From positions 1 to 64,000 of the forward strand of contig NZ_BEWW01000225.1 of the NCBI RefSeq assembly GCF_002933955.1: a stretch of DNA of 64,000 nucleotides, written 5' to 3'. This document shows positions 17,713 to 27,394 of the stretch, piece after piece. The position numbers were made by a program, and so were the translations under genes. The notes below the pieces were generated by a model. It made no database searches and was not told where the DNA came from. It saw nothing but the letters and a program-made list of their open reading frames with translations. The DNA is from Prevotella sp. MGM2 (GTDB taxonomy: Bacteria > Bacteroidota > Bacteroidia > Bacteroidales > Bacteroidaceae). Numbering within the stretch: the stretch's first letter is position 1; each line of letters begins with the position of its first letter.

Positions 17713-18435
17713 TCATGGCTTGGGGGAAGGATGAGAAAACGCCAGACGTAATAATGCTCTTATTGTGATAAAACGATAACTGAGCCTTGTACTCAATGGA
17801 TTGATGCTTTTTTGAGAACTTGTGGAGGTGTTATGTCCATGGCGGCGGAAATAGCTCAGAGATTCGCTAATGAATGCCATCCGGTAAAAAAATGCTGCGA
17901 CATTTCCGATCCAAAGGTCGTGCATTGGGGTGTGACGGGGAAATGGAAGTGCCCGATTTAATATGCAGCGTCTGAAAGCCATGCTTCCGCCGATATAACC
18001 GTTTTTGAAAAGCAAGTTGTAATACTTACCGTTTTTGGTGTTATTACATTTGAAGAAAGAGGGATGAGTGACATTGAAATTACTGTCGGTAATGGAGCAG
18101 TCGCTTAATACACAGTCTGCCTTTTCTAAAGCTTTCATCATTATTTGTACCTTTTGCGGCTTCCATTTATCATCTTGGTCGGAAAGGAATATATAATCTC
18201 CTTTGGCTGCTTTCAACGCATTTTCAAAATTGGGGATAGGCGAACCGGCAGCCGGCCCCTGGATAATTCTAATCAGAGGACACTTTAATGTTTGTATAAC
18301 CTCTATTGTATTGTCTGAGGATCTGTCATCAGATATGATGATCTCATCTTCAGGAGATAATTGGGGGATAATGGAGGTAAGTTGGGCACTGATGGTTGCC
18401 GCTCCGTTATATGTGGCAATACAGACGGATATCAT
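17713..18435 (-). CDS. Family 2 glycosyltransferase
   Basis: 240 residues, short for a GT2 enzyme but complete at the N-terminus: MISVCIATYNGAATISAQL, then IIISDDRSSDNTIEVI and the metal site YIFLSDQDDKW. The pattern is that of GT2 enzymes acting on cell-surface polysaccharides (alpha-rhamnosyl or galactosyl transfer are common). The C-terminal region PMHDLWIGNVAAFF includes the conserved HDxW acceptor motif. It sits 9 bases after the preceding glycosyltransferase in the operon. Confidence 0.85.
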   Translation of the reverse strand: MISVCIATYNGAATISAQLTSIIPQLSPEDEIIISDDRSSDNTIEVIQTLKCPLIRIIQGPAAGSPIPNFENALKAAKGDYIFLSDQDDKWKPQKVQIMMKALEKADCVLSDCSITDSNFNVTHPSFFKCNNTKNGKYYNLLFKNGYIGGSMAFRRCILNRALPFPRHTPMHDLWIGNVAAFFYRMAFISESLSYFRRHGHNTSTSSQKSINPLSTRLSYRFITIRALLRLAFSHPSPKP

Positions 18436-18444
18436 TTTATCTAT

Positions 18445-19245
18445 TTATGATAAATACAATTTTATGAAAGCGTAAGAACGAAAACGCCAAGTTAAAGATA
18501 ATGTATGCAAAAATACGGAATATTTGTGTTGCAGACGTTCTTTTGTACCATTAATTTTACACTTTCTGGCATCCTTAATATAGATGCTGTAGCGGTGGAT
18601 GGTATTCTTTATGTCGGTTTTTTCATTGGAGAAATCTTGGTATGCAAGGGTTGGAAGAAGAAGAAATTCTTCATTGCGTTGCCGTAATTTACGCAGGAAT
18701 TGAAAGTCAGAAAAATCGAGATGTATGTTTTCGTCATAACCTCCAACTTCCATGTATGCTTTTAAAGATATACACATACCGCTATTGATAGGGAAATAAT
18801 GATAAAGAGAATGCTTGCCGACTGGAAGTTTTACAGCTTTTATTCTCATTTTTCTTATATCGGCAGGAGATAACGGTCGTTTCCCTTGTTTTGTAATAAT
18901 GGTCGGGGCCCATAGAGTTGTTTTTCTGTCGGCATTAAAGTAAGCATCTAAGGCATTTTCTGGGAATGTGGTGTCTTGATCCAAAACAAGTAAGCGGTCA
19001 TATTTGTGTTCATAAGCATATTGTGCCGCTGTATTATAGGCGTAGGATATTCCTCTGTTGGAGTAATCACGGATGTATATGACATTATCTGGCATCATTT
19101 CCTGTTGATAGTTTTGAGGGGAATTGTCATATACCATAATGGCTTTGATTCCTTTATTTTTTAATAAGGAATTATAGGTTTTGGATTCGCTCAACTTGCA
19201 GCAGTATAAAACTATGATTGGGAATATATCTGATTTCTTGTCCAT
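18445..19245 (-). CDS. Family 2 glycosyltransferase (rhamnosyltransferase-type)
   Basis: 266 residues. Motifs in order are IMVYDNSPQN, YIRDYSNRGISYAYNTAAQYA (typical of RfbN/WbbL-type enzymes), the DXD-like VLDQDTTFPENAL, then INSGMCISLKAYMEVGGYDE and LDFSDFQFLRKLRQ in the acceptor half. The start codon overlaps the stop codon of the polymerase gene by one base, which indicates translational coupling within the operon. Sugar specificity is unknown. Confidence 0.85.
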   Translation of the reverse strand: MDKKSDIFPIIVLYCCKLSESKTYNSLLKNKGIKAIMVYDNSPQNYQQEMMPDNVIYIRDYSNRGISYAYNTAAQYAYEHKYDRLLVLDQDTTFPENALDAYFNADRKTTLWAPTIITKQGKRPLSPADIRKMRIKAVKLPVGKHSLYHYFPINSGMCISLKAYMEVGGYDENIHLDFSDFQFLRKLRQRNEEFLLLPTLAYQDFSNEKTDIKNTIHRYSIYIKDARKCKINGTKERLQHKYSVFLHTLSLTWRFRSYAFIKLYLS

Positions 19246-20441
19246 TAATTTATGTTTTTCTCATTAAAGACGAACTTTGTATGACATAGCAGGATAAGTA
19301 TTACAATTTGTATGAAATTGGATAGTCCTACGAGGAAAAGTTCATCAAAGAATTGAAGGATTAAGAGGGTGAGTATGTACGTGTAGATTAGGCGCATGAT
19401 GTTATTTCCAGTTTCAGAATTCTTATATACATAGCCCATAAAGATGCCTTCGGCAATGCTCAGAACAGCTAAACCGGAATATCCAAAGTCTTTAAAATAG
19501 GGGGACATCATTGTAAAAACATTTGTTGGGATAGGTACAGATACCCATTCCTGAAATTTTGGGGGAATAAAATTTACAAATCCTAAAGCATTCATCAAAC
19601 TATAATATCCTCTGAATGTATTTTCTCCCCATAAGTCGGAAGAGCATGGAGTTTCATAGCAGAAAGAAACGACAGGTGAAACGACATACATACCCACTAA
19701 ATCCATGAAGTCAAATCCGGATTCTCCACTCGAATCTGTAACACGCAAGTTGGTGAAGAGAAGTCCGAATACGAAAAATATGATACCGCAAATCAGGAAT
19801 GGTTTGATTGTTATCTTACGATAGACATAAAGTAGATATAAGATGCTGACTATAATCATAAACAAAGTCAACTTACTCATAGTTACGATGAAAAAGGTGA
19901 AACAGAGAATAAAGGCTAGCCAAAATTGTTTGCGATTTATCTTTTCCTCATCAATCGTAACAAGCAGGAGAACATAGGCCACGTGTACTAAATAGATCAG
20001 TGGCCCTAAGCTAAAACCAGAATCTTCCAGAACTGTTTGTTGGCGTAAGTTGAAAATCAAATCGGCTACACTTCCGTTTGTCAATGCAAAAGATATGGAC
20101 TTATAGAGCATATAAGGAACTAGAAGGAGGCATATCCACTTGATAATCTTAATAGTCTGATAGTTTTTAGCCCAACTTTCTTTTTGATAAGCCGGAGTTA
20201 TCCTAAATGAAAGGTAAGAAGATACACAAAATCCTGTATTCCAAATAAGAATGGCTTTTATAAATTGATTGTCAGCTTTGTATAATCCGTGATCTAAAAA
20301 TGAGTACATGGATATAATGAATATCCAAATGAGTAAAGTCACACTCCAAGGTGAGAATATATCAGAGTATTTAAAAAATAAATACCCCCACAGTAAGGCA
20401 AATATGACAATTAATGCGATGAACATATTTATTTGATCCAA
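19245..20441 (-). CDS. Wzy-type O-antigen / repeat-unit polymerase
   Basis: 398 residues, almost wholly hydrophobic with about 10-12 predicted membrane segments and one larger periplasmic loop (around WVSVPIPTNVFTMMSPYFKDFG, residues 285-320). This is the topology of oligosaccharide-repeat-unit polymerases, which join lipid-linked repeats on the periplasmic side. Primary sequence of Wzy is poorly conserved, so the call rests on topology and on its place directly after the Wzx flippase and before the glycosyltransferases. It overlaps the flippase gene by 13 bases. Confidence 0.75.
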   Translation of the reverse strand: MDQINMFIALIVIFALLWGYLFFKYSDIFSPWSVTLLIWIFIISMYSFLDHGLYKADNQFIKAILIWNTGFCVSSYLSFRITPAYQKESWAKNYQTIKIIKWICLLLVPYMLYKSISFALTNGSVADLIFNLRQQTVLEDSGFSLGPLIYLVHVAYVLLLVTIDEEKINRKQFWLAFILCFTFFIVTMSKLTLFMIIVSILYLLYVYRKITIKPFLICGIIFFVFGLLFTNLRVTDSSGESGFDFMDLVGMYVVSPVVSFCYETPCSSDLWGENTFRGYYSLMNALGFVNFIPPKFQEWVSVPIPTNVFTMMSPYFKDFGYSGLAVLSIAEGIFMGYVYKNSETGNNIMRLIYTYILTLLILQFFDELFLVGLSNFIQIVILILLCHTKFVFNEKNIN

Positions 20442-21772
20442 ATGCCGGAGGCTGTGCCGGTAATTATTTTTTTGTATTGAATGGTGTTCGTAACAGCACA
20501 GAAAATGTTGACAAAGGATAAGGCTGCGACTATTCCCGGTGTTCCGCCTACTTTTGCACCGATTATGGCTAATGGAAAAAATACTACAGCTTCTGCTAAA
20601 GTGACGTACATTTGAAGGCGAATGTGACCGATTCCAAACAAAATATGCGCAAAATAAAGGCTATATATCAGTATTATAGTATAGACAGACATCATAAACG
20701 TGAGGGCAGGATTGATGAATACATTTTCACCTACCCATATTCTGTAGATGTAAGGCGCGACCTGTGACATTATGATAATTAATATCACAAACAATAGAAA
20801 ACAATATTTCATTCGTTTAGTTACATTACGTATCCAGACAAAATCCTGTTTAGTATAAGCATCTGTTGCTGCCGTCCAAAGTGGAGTTACCAAAATACCG
20901 AACAGCATAGTGGCAAAACTGAAATAGCGATAGACAATTTGATAAGGTGTAACTTCTGCCGGTGAAAGCAGCGATGATATCAGGACATTTGAAGATAAGA
21001 ACAATATTATTCCTGCTACTTGAAGTACAAAAAACTGCATGCCTTTCGTGAAAAGCTCATTGACCATTTTTTTTTCAAATAAGTGCCATGATGGGCGTAA
21101 TGATTTGTAAAAATGGAATGTGATTGGATATGCGCATGTATATACCATAACCGGTGCTATGGTAGATATAAGCGCAACTTGCAGGAGTGTCAGTGTTCCA
21201 AAGTAGAGATGAAATATGTAAAGTCCCAATGCTGCCAGACTTTGTCCTAGAACTACTAATAGATTGTTGATGGCAGGTAGCTGTAGACCAAGATAGATGT
21301 TTCCCACAATTTTTAGAATGAAAGTGAATCCAATGACAATAATTGTGGCTGTAATCGTTGTATGTAAATCCGAAACTATTGTTCGGTCTACGTTCAGTAT
21401 GTTGTAAATATCTATATTGAAAAGTATGCCTAGTGCGATGATTATGAGAGGAATGACAAGTATTGCTATGATAATGAATGTTGTAGATACAGCTTGGCGG
21501 GCACTGTGCCAATCATTTTTTGCAACACATTCAGCCAATTTGTTTCTTAGTCCGTTGCCAAGTCCTAAATCGAATGATTCTACCCAAACGAGAAGAGATG
21601 AAACCGTTAGCCAAATACCTGCTATATATTCCCCCAAGCATAAAAGGATTAATGGAACTAGTATTATTTGAATAATGCCGGCCCATCCTTTTATTAGAAA
21701 AGAGGCTGCGATATTTAATATTGTGCGTGAACTTCGTTTCTCGATGGACAAGAGGCGACTTTTATTTAGCAT
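20429..21772 (-). CDS. Wzx-type polysaccharide flippase
   Basis: 447 residues with about 12 hydrophobic segments, MATE/MOP-superfamily fold. It moves the undecaprenyl-linked repeat unit across the cytoplasmic membrane. N-terminal basic stretch (KSRLLSIEKRSSRTILN) followed by AASFLIKGWAGIIQIILVPLIL and FDLGLGNGLRNKLAECVAKND, a signature of the Wzx family (the GLxNGLRN segment). Located between the chain-length regulator and the polymerase, as in Wzx/Wzy-dependent loci. The start is 15 bases after the Wzz stop codon. Confidence 0.85.
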   Translation of the reverse strand: MLNKSRLLSIEKRSSRTILNIAASFLIKGWAGIIQIILVPLILLCLGEYIAGIWLTVSSLLVWVESFDLGLGNGLRNKLAECVAKNDWHSARQAVSTTFIIIAILVIPLIIIALGILFNIDIYNILNVDRTIVSDLHTTITATIIVIGFTFILKIVGNIYLGLQLPAINNLLVVLGQSLAALGLYIFHLYFGTLTLLQVALISTIAPVMVYTCAYPITFHFYKSLRPSWHLFEKKMVNELFTKGMQFFVLQVAGIILFLSSNVLISSLLSPAEVTPYQIVYRYFSFATMLFGILVTPLWTAATDAYTKQDFVWIRNVTKRMKYCFLLFVILIIIMSQVAPYIYRIWVGENVFINPALTFMMSVYTIILIYSLYFAHILFGIGHIRLQMYVTLAEAVVFFPLAIIGAKVGGTPGIVAALSFVNIFCAVTNTIQYKKIITGTASGIWIK

Positions 21773-21787
21773 AGTGGCAGGTTTATT

Positions 21788-22840
21788 TTATACCTGTTCC
21801 TTTAGAACGATGTTTACTGGTGTTTTCTTTTGAGCCAATAGAAAAGATATTACAAAACCTAAGAATAGCCACATGAGCAGAATGATACTCCGGCGTGGTG
21901 CAATGTGTTTCACCGGAACCATCGGAGTTTGTACTATTGTATAAACCGGGGTCTGTTCCGATACTTTAGCCTTGGCTAATTCTAATTTCGTGGCATATTC
22001 GGATTTGATGTTGTAGGCTAATTGCATTTCATTTTCAAGATTGTCATTCTCAACCTTATAGCTTTCAAGGCTCAAATCCTGATGTGCGTCCGAATAAGTC
22101 GCATATCGTGCTGCCGCATTCTTATATTCCTTGTTGGCTTCTTCATATCGTTTGGTGAAATATTCAACGTCATTGCGAGCTTTCTGAGTGCGATAACCGG
22201 TTATGAAGTTTTGTAAGCGGCTACGTACAGAATCGACCATCAGAGCAGCTACTTTAGGATCTTGGTCTATTACACTTATGGTTATGACGCCTGTTTTCTT
22301 ATCTGTAGTGCAAGTTATGGCATCATCTATGTTTTTAAGAAGCAGATAGTCGTTTAATGACAATTGAATAATATGATTGTCTTTCAATTCCTGCTTTTTT
22401 ATCGTGCTGTCCTTGTCTTTAGGACTGATTTTACTTATCAGAGAGTTCCACCAAGTTGTCTTTGTGTGTTTTGCCAGATAAGTCTTGTAGTCTGTGGCAA
22501 CCTTATTGTCTAGGGTTTGTATTTGTACTTTTGATAGTCCCAACAAAAAATCAGGAGAAGATTTGACATCGGGGTATAGTTCTGGGGAAATGGCATCTTC
22601 GTCCATCATATTACCGACTTTCATTCCCATCATTGAACTTAATGCCGATATACTTCCGCTTAGGCCTCCTCCTGAAGTTTCCGGAGCTAATTTTACCGTG
22701 GCCTGGTAGGTTCTTGGAATGCTGAATCCAATGACCAGTGCTATTGTGGCGGCGCATATTTCCGTTATAATGAATAACTTCTTGTGTGTTTTAATTAGAA
22801 ACCAGCAACGCCCTAAATCTATTTTTCGTAGTACTTGCAT
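21788..22840 (-). CDS. Wzz-type chain-length determinant protein
   Basis: 350 residues. Two membrane segments frame a large periplasmic part: one near residues 20-40 (KLFIITEICAATIALVIGFSI) and one near 318-338 (IILLMWLFLGFVISFLLA), with a coiled-coil region from about 210 to 300 (YFTKRYEEANKEYKNAAAR). The proline-rich VQTPMVPVKHIAPRR before the last segment is the Wzz signature. There is no C-terminal tyrosine kinase domain. It sets polymer chain length together with the SLBB exporter encoded just upstream (11-base gap). Confidence 0.88.
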   Translation of the reverse strand: MQVLRKIDLGRCWFLIKTHKKLFIITEICAATIALVIGFSIPRTYQATVKLAPETSGGGLSGSISALSSMMGMKVGNMMDEDAISPELYPDVKSSPDFLLGLSKVQIQTLDNKVATDYKTYLAKHTKTTWWNSLISKISPKDKDSTIKKQELKDNHIIQLSLNDYLLLKNIDDAITCTTDKKTGVITISVIDQDPKVAALMVDSVRSRLQNFITGYRTQKARNDVEYFTKRYEEANKEYKNAAARYATYSDAHQDLSLESYKVENDNLENEMQLAYNIKSEYATKLELAKAKVSEQTPVYTIVQTPMVPVKHIAPRRSIILLMWLFLGFVISFLLAQKKTPVNIVLKEQV

Positions 22841-22851
22841 TTTGCCTTGTT

Positions 22852-25380
22852 TTATTTTACTAATGTCGCAATGATAGCGCCCAATGTTCCCATCAGACTA
22901 CCCATACTGATAATTTCAGTGAATGAGAGTTTCCTTTTCTCAGCTTTGACCGGAACAACAATTTCACTGCCGGGCTGGATGGATTTAGAGGAATTGGAGC
23001 GTGAAATAGTACCGTTCATGTTGACGATAAACACTTTGCTCTTTTTGGCCTTATCTGTGTATCCACCGGCCTGGTTGATGTAATAACTTAGTTTTGCGCC
23101 TTCTTTATAAGCCACAGTATTGGGAAGCATCACCTCGCCATTGATGGAAATCGTATTGCTGATTTCAGGTACGACAATTTTATCGCCGGCTTGCAGGACG
23201 ATATCCCATTGTTCATTACCGGGATTGGCTATCGCTTTGTCTAAGTTGATACCTACAGGCCGTGTTTTTATGACATCCAGCAGTGAGTTATCAATAGTGT
23301 CATTGCCTGTTATGGCTTTGAGCATAGACTCTCGCTTAGCTTTGTCATCTTCAGTGAACAAACGTTCCAGTCGTGCTCCGGCTGCATAGGCCGATTTGTT
23401 CAGTCCGCCGGCTGCTTTAATCAAGTCGCTCAGGCGGTAGTTGCGCTTTGTCAGAACGTATTTACCCGTGAAAGTCACTTCACCGGTAATGGTTACGTGT
23501 TCTTGTTCCATGTAGCCGGGAGAACGGCGTACGAAAACTTCGTCATAAGGTTGCAAGGTAAATCCCGGCTGTCCGTTAACGACAAATCCTTCCTTCAGTT
23601 CAAAGGAGAAAGTTTGGGCTATGGTTTCAGGGGCAGTGGAGCCTTTAGCGTTGTTGATGCGTCGCGAAACATCCACTTTAACCAGCGAAGTGGCTTCTGT
23701 GGGGCCGCCAGCTTGCAGAATAAGGTCTTCCACGGTGGTGTTTTCTGCATATTCATAGTCTCCCGGATAGAGAACTTCTCCTGTAATGGTGAGTTTTTGA
23801 TTTTCTTTCAGTTCTTTGTTGCTTGGAATAAAGAGCACATCCTCGTTACGCAGGCTGATATCAGGCGCAGTGTGGTTGTGGATGCCTTCCAGATCGAGCG
23901 CTACGACTTCCAGTGAACGGTCGGCTTTCCGGCGATGCAGGATGCCACGTGTGCGGATGGCGTCTTCAGTAAAACCACCGGCGTTTTCTATGAGTTGGCG
24001 GATAGTGGCGATGTTGCCATCGACCTGATACATTCCGGGGCGGAATACGGCTCCTTTTATTTCTACCATATTGCTATAGCGTTGCAGGGTGGAATCAACG
24101 AATACCGAGTCGCCGTCAGACAGTTGGAAACCATTGCGCTCAAATTCGTCTATAGAAAAGACGGAATACTGATTGCCGTTTTTGCGTACAAGTCTTACGT
24201 TTTTTTGATAAGCATCTCCGGTAAAACCGCCGGCATAACCAATCAGAGTTCCCAGGCTTTCGTTCTTTTTCATTTCGTAGAACATCGGACGCTTCACTTT
24301 TCCCGTGATGTTGACGAGGCATTCATAGGGATTGACGATAATGACATCTCCGGAAGCCAGTCGGACATTGCCCTTGAGATTCCCGTTAAGGATATAATCA
24401 TACACATCAACGGTTGTTATTTGCTTGCCGTTGCGGAATACACTGATATTGCGGAGAGAGCCTATTTCATCTGTGCCTCCGGCCATGTAGAGTGCGTGAA
24501 ACACTGTGGCAAAGGCTGATAATGTGTAAGTTCCGGGAGTTTTGACTGCTCCCATAACGTTGATGGATATGGTTTTCGTCTGTCCCACAGTAAGACGTAC
24601 ATTAGAGCCGGCATACCGGCTGCCTAGCGTGGAGCGTAAATGATTGTTGGCTTGCGCCACAGTCATGCCACTCACTTGAACCGGACCAAATCCCTCAATG
24701 TCAATATTACCGTCGGGAGACACCGTTCCGGTGTAGTTTTTCTGTGAGGCTCCCCATACGTCAACATATACGGCATCGCCCGGTCCCAGACGGTAGTCTG
24801 AAGGCGTGGCTATGTTCATGTCGGGTTCAAACGTCAGTTTTTCTTTGTTGAATATGTCACGTCCGAATACTTTTATTTTAGGATTTTTTTCTGTTTTTTC
24901 TTTCCAGCGGAGCCATTCTTCATATTCCTCATCATTGTCGAAATAATCCTCATCATATTCGTTTATCTCCAAAATCTGATTCACTTCGTCATCATAATCC
25001 CATGAGTAGTCAGCGCGTTTGGGGCGTTGCTTCTCATTCCTTTTCATGGATGTGCTTTTACCTGTTTTTTCCTGACGCTTATCTCCGTTGTTTTTGCGGC
25101 TACGTTCGTCTCCCTTGTTGTCCAGTTCATTCAAACCGTTCTTTTCTTGTTGCTTCTTGAGTTCTTTCTCATAGTTTTTGCGTACCCGACGGATTTGACT
25201 GATGTCTACTCCCTTCTCAATCAAGTTCTTTACTATTGCAGATTGCGGTGTTCCTTTAGAGTTTTCTTTGATGACATATTCCATTATTTGTTTGTCTGTC
25301 ATCTTGCCGGATTGGGCGTTGCCGGTTAAAGGGAGTATGGCGAAAATGGTTATCGCTATGAGGAACTTTTTGAAATTCAT
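22852..25380 (-). CDS. SLBB-domain polysaccharide export outer-membrane protein (Wza-like)
   Basis: 842 residues, first gene of the operon. Signal peptide MNFKKFLIAITIFAILPLTGNAQ; no lipobox. A charged region rich in Lys, Glu and Asn follows (about 30-170). Then a Poly_export domain (about 188-265, DYRLGPGDAVYVDVWGAS, VSPDGNIDIEGFG, VSGMTVAQAN) and about six SLBB repeats that recur as 'I.G.V..PG.Y' (MGAVKTPGTYTLSAF, IKGAVFRPGMYQVDGN, ITGEVLYPGDYEYAEN, ITGEVTFTGKYVL, INGEVMLPNTVAYKEG). A hydrophobic C-terminal segment (FTEIISMGSLMGTLGAIIATL) may anchor it. It forms the outer export channel for the polymer. A -7 box at 25430-25437 gives a leader of about 45 bases. Confidence 0.92.
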   Translation of the reverse strand: MNFKKFLIAITIFAILPLTGNAQSGKMTDKQIMEYVIKENSKGTPQSAIVKNLIEKGVDISQIRRVRKNYEKELKKQQEKNGLNELDNKGDERSRKNNGDKRQEKTGKSTSMKRNEKQRPKRADYSWDYDDEVNQILEINEYDEDYFDNDEEYEEWLRWKEKTEKNPKIKVFGRDIFNKEKLTFEPDMNIATPSDYRLGPGDAVYVDVWGASQKNYTGTVSPDGNIDIEGFGPVQVSGMTVAQANNHLRSTLGSRYAGSNVRLTVGQTKTISINVMGAVKTPGTYTLSAFATVFHALYMAGGTDEIGSLRNISVFRNGKQITTVDVYDYILNGNLKGNVRLASGDVIIVNPYECLVNITGKVKRPMFYEMKKNESLGTLIGYAGGFTGDAYQKNVRLVRKNGNQYSVFSIDEFERNGFQLSDGDSVFVDSTLQRYSNMVEIKGAVFRPGMYQVDGNIATIRQLIENAGGFTEDAIRTRGILHRRKADRSLEVVALDLEGIHNHTAPDISLRNEDVLFIPSNKELKENQKLTITGEVLYPGDYEYAENTTVEDLILQAGGPTEATSLVKVDVSRRINNAKGSTAPETIAQTFSFELKEGFVVNGQPGFTLQPYDEVFVRRSPGYMEQEHVTITGEVTFTGKYVLTKRNYRLSDLIKAAGGLNKSAYAAGARLERLFTEDDKAKRESMLKAITGNDTIDNSLLDVIKTRPVGINLDKAIANPGNEQWDIVLQAGDKIVVPEISNTISINGEVMLPNTVAYKEGAKLSYYINQAGGYTDKAKKSKVFIVNMNGTISRSNSSKSIQPGSEIVVPVKAEKRKLSFTEIISMGSLMGTLGAIIATLVK

Positions 25381-25429
25381 ATTTTATTGTACTTATTTAT
25401 TACTTAAACGCGATAATAGTAAATTATTG

Positions 25430-25437
25430 CAAAGATA
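25430..25437 (-). promoter_or_regulatory. -7 box of the polysaccharide operon
   Basis: CAAAGATA, reverse TATCTTTG, is a perfect -7 element 50 bases upstream of the SLBB gene. No clear TTTG is found 19-21 bases further upstream. The repeat-borne promoter of copy B (25892-25923) points in the same direction. Confidence 0.6.
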
Positions 25438-25688
25438 CAATTAAAAAATAACAGGAGAGTTGTTGGGCGCTTTAAAATGTGCCTGTAAAAATGTGTGCGG
25501 GAACATCAGGAATGAAATAATTGTGCCTGTGTGAGATAAATGGATTTTTTTAATGTTTCTATCACAATGAAAGCTTTAATTTTTAGTTGTTCTAGCTTAA
25601 GATGGTTTTGTGATTGTTTATGGTGAATTTGAATATGTGTTTTTCTATAAAATATGTGAAGGGAACGTTGGATTGTCCGAATTGAGAA
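25438..25688. other. Intergenic AT-rich stretch
   Basis: No gene, RNA or hairpin recognised in this 250-base stretch between the operon promoter and repeat copy B. Confidence 0.5.
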
Positions 25689-25935
25689 TTAACATATTTA
25701 ACTTTTCTAAAGGTTTGTAAATCATCAATAGGCTTCTTGGAGCACTTTATTTTCATAGAAATAGAACTTTGGGAAACTGTAATACTTGGAATTTGAAATC
25801 CAATACTTGGAATTTTTACGCGAATAAGGCTTTTTGAAAACTAAAAAGACAAAATAAGCCGTTCGAATCCGAACGGCTTATCATTCTCCTACAAAGATAA
25901 TATGTTGAAGAGGCAAAAGCAAGAAACGTTAAAAT
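25689..25935 (+). repeat. Dispersed intergenic repeat, copy B
   Basis: Begins TTAACATATTTAAC, then variable DNA, then two exact AATACTTGGAATTT units about 24 bases apart. The hairpin is ATAAGCCGTTCG (25854-25865) / CGAACGGCTTAT (25870-25881), 12 perfect pairs with an AATC loop; on the minus strand it is followed by TTTTGTCTTTTT. The minus-strand promoter consists of CAAAGATA (25892-25899, reverse TATCTTTG) and CAAG (25920-25923, reverse CTTG), 20 bases apart. Ends GTTAAAAT. The predicted transcript runs towards the polysaccharide operon. Confidence 0.8.
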
Positions 25936-26068
25936 CAATGCTCGTGCCAAAAGTGTTTAAAATTCTTAATTAGAAAGGATCTTAAACTGTATCCATTTAA
26001 TTTCATGCTGATGATATTGTTCCTTTTTTTCATGAATGACCGGACTCTTCATGTGGAAGAATAATAGG

Positions 26069-27340
26069 TTATGTTGGGTTTTCGTTGTGAAAGAATTGAA
26101 GACGCCGTGTGGCGGTCCGTTCATGATCATTGTCTGCCGGTATCCAAAAACGGTGATTTTTTATTTCGTCAGGAAGATATTGCTGGTCGACAAAATGGTT
26201 GGGATAGTCATGTGGGTAGAGGTATCCATCACTATAGCCCAATTGCGCCATGAGTTGGGTGGGAGCGTTGCGTAAGTGGAGTGGTACAGGGACATTAGGA
26301 TTTTGTTTTACCTCTTCGATGGCTGCATTGATGGCCAGATAGGCTGAATTGCTTTTAGGGCTTGTAGCTAGATAAATAGTGGCTTCGGCCAGCGGAATGC
26401 GCGCTTCCGGCCAGCCTATGCGGCTGACGGCATCAAATGCGGCATTGGCCAGCAGCAGTGCGTTGGGGTTGGCCAAACCTATGTCTTCTGCTGCCGAAAT
26501 GACGAGCCTGCGGGCTATGAATTGCGGATCTTCACCGCCTTCTACCATTCTGGCCAGCCAGTATGTTGCGGCATCGGGATCGCTGCCGCGTATGCTTTTA
26601 ATGAAAGCGGAAATGACATCGTAATGACTTTCTCCTTTTTTGTCGTAAGTGGCGGGATTTTCGCGCAAAAGTTTTACGACGATTTCATTTGTCACCAGCA
26701 ATGGGGCATTCTCCGGAGTGGCCGCAGCGATAAGGTCAAGAATATTGAGAAGTTTTCGGGCGTCACCGCCACTGTAGCGTAACAGTGCTTCGCTTTCTTT
26801 AATTTCAGGATGTCTTTGGACAAGGTAGGTGTCGTGATTAATAGCCCGGTTGGCCAGTAACTGCAAGTCATCGGCGCTGAGACTGTGAAGCAGATAGACT
26901 TGGCAGCGGGAGAGCAATGGGCGGATGACTTCAAACGACGGATTTTCAGTTGTGGCACCGATGAGGGTGACCTCGCCGGTTTCCACAGCAGCCAGAAGTG
27001 CGTCTTGTTGCGATTTGGAAAAGCGGTGAATCTCGTCGATGAAGAGGATAGGGCTTTGACTGCCAAAGTAATGGTTTCGGCGGGCTTTGTCAATGGCCTC
27101 ACGAACGTCTTTGACTCCGCTGTTGACGGCAGATAATATATAAAATGGAACATCCAGGCGTTTGGCTATGATTTTCGCCAAAGTCGTCTTACCGACTCCC
27201 GGCGGTCCCCATAAGATAAATGAGGTAATGTGTCCGGAGTCTACCATATTGCGCAAAACTGCGCCAGGGCCGACCAGATGCTGTTGACCGATGTATTCGT
27301 CTAGATTTTGCGGACGCAGACGTTCTGCCAGTGGTGTCAT
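26069..27340 (-). CDS. rarA: Replication-associated recombination protein A (RarA/MgsA)
   Basis: 423 residues, AAA+ ATPase of the clamp-loader clade that acts at stalled replication forks. Walker A is GPPGVGKT (45-52), Walker B IDEIHRF (101-107) and sensor 1 LIGATTENPSFEV. The C-terminal tetramerisation region contains YWLARMVEGGEDPQFIARRLVI and SAAEDIGLANP, both hallmarks of this family. The start MTPLAERLRPQ matches the usual N-terminus. It lies 54 bases downstream of the ABC-F gene on the same strand and may be read with it. Confidence 0.94.
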   Translation of the reverse strand: MTPLAERLRPQNLDEYIGQQHLVGPGAVLRNMVDSGHITSFILWGPPGVGKTTLAKIIAKRLDVPFYILSAVNSGVKDVREAIDKARRNHYFGSQSPILFIDEIHRFSKSQQDALLAAVETGEVTLIGATTENPSFEVIRPLLSRCQVYLLHSLSADDLQLLANRAINHDTYLVQRHPEIKESEALLRYSGGDARKLLNILDLIAAATPENAPLLVTNEIVVKLLRENPATYDKKGESHYDVISAFIKSIRGSDPDAATYWLARMVEGGEDPQFIARRLVISAAEDIGLANPNALLLANAAFDAVSRIGWPEARIPLAEATIYLATSPKSNSAYLAINAAIEEVKQNPNVPVPLHLRNAPTQLMAQLGYSDGYLYPHDYPNHFVDQQYLPDEIKNHRFWIPADNDHERTATRRLQFFHNENPT

Positions 27341-27394
27341 TAAAGAGTTGCTTTAATCGTTGAGTAATGTTGTATCGGGCGTTTCTTGCAGTTG

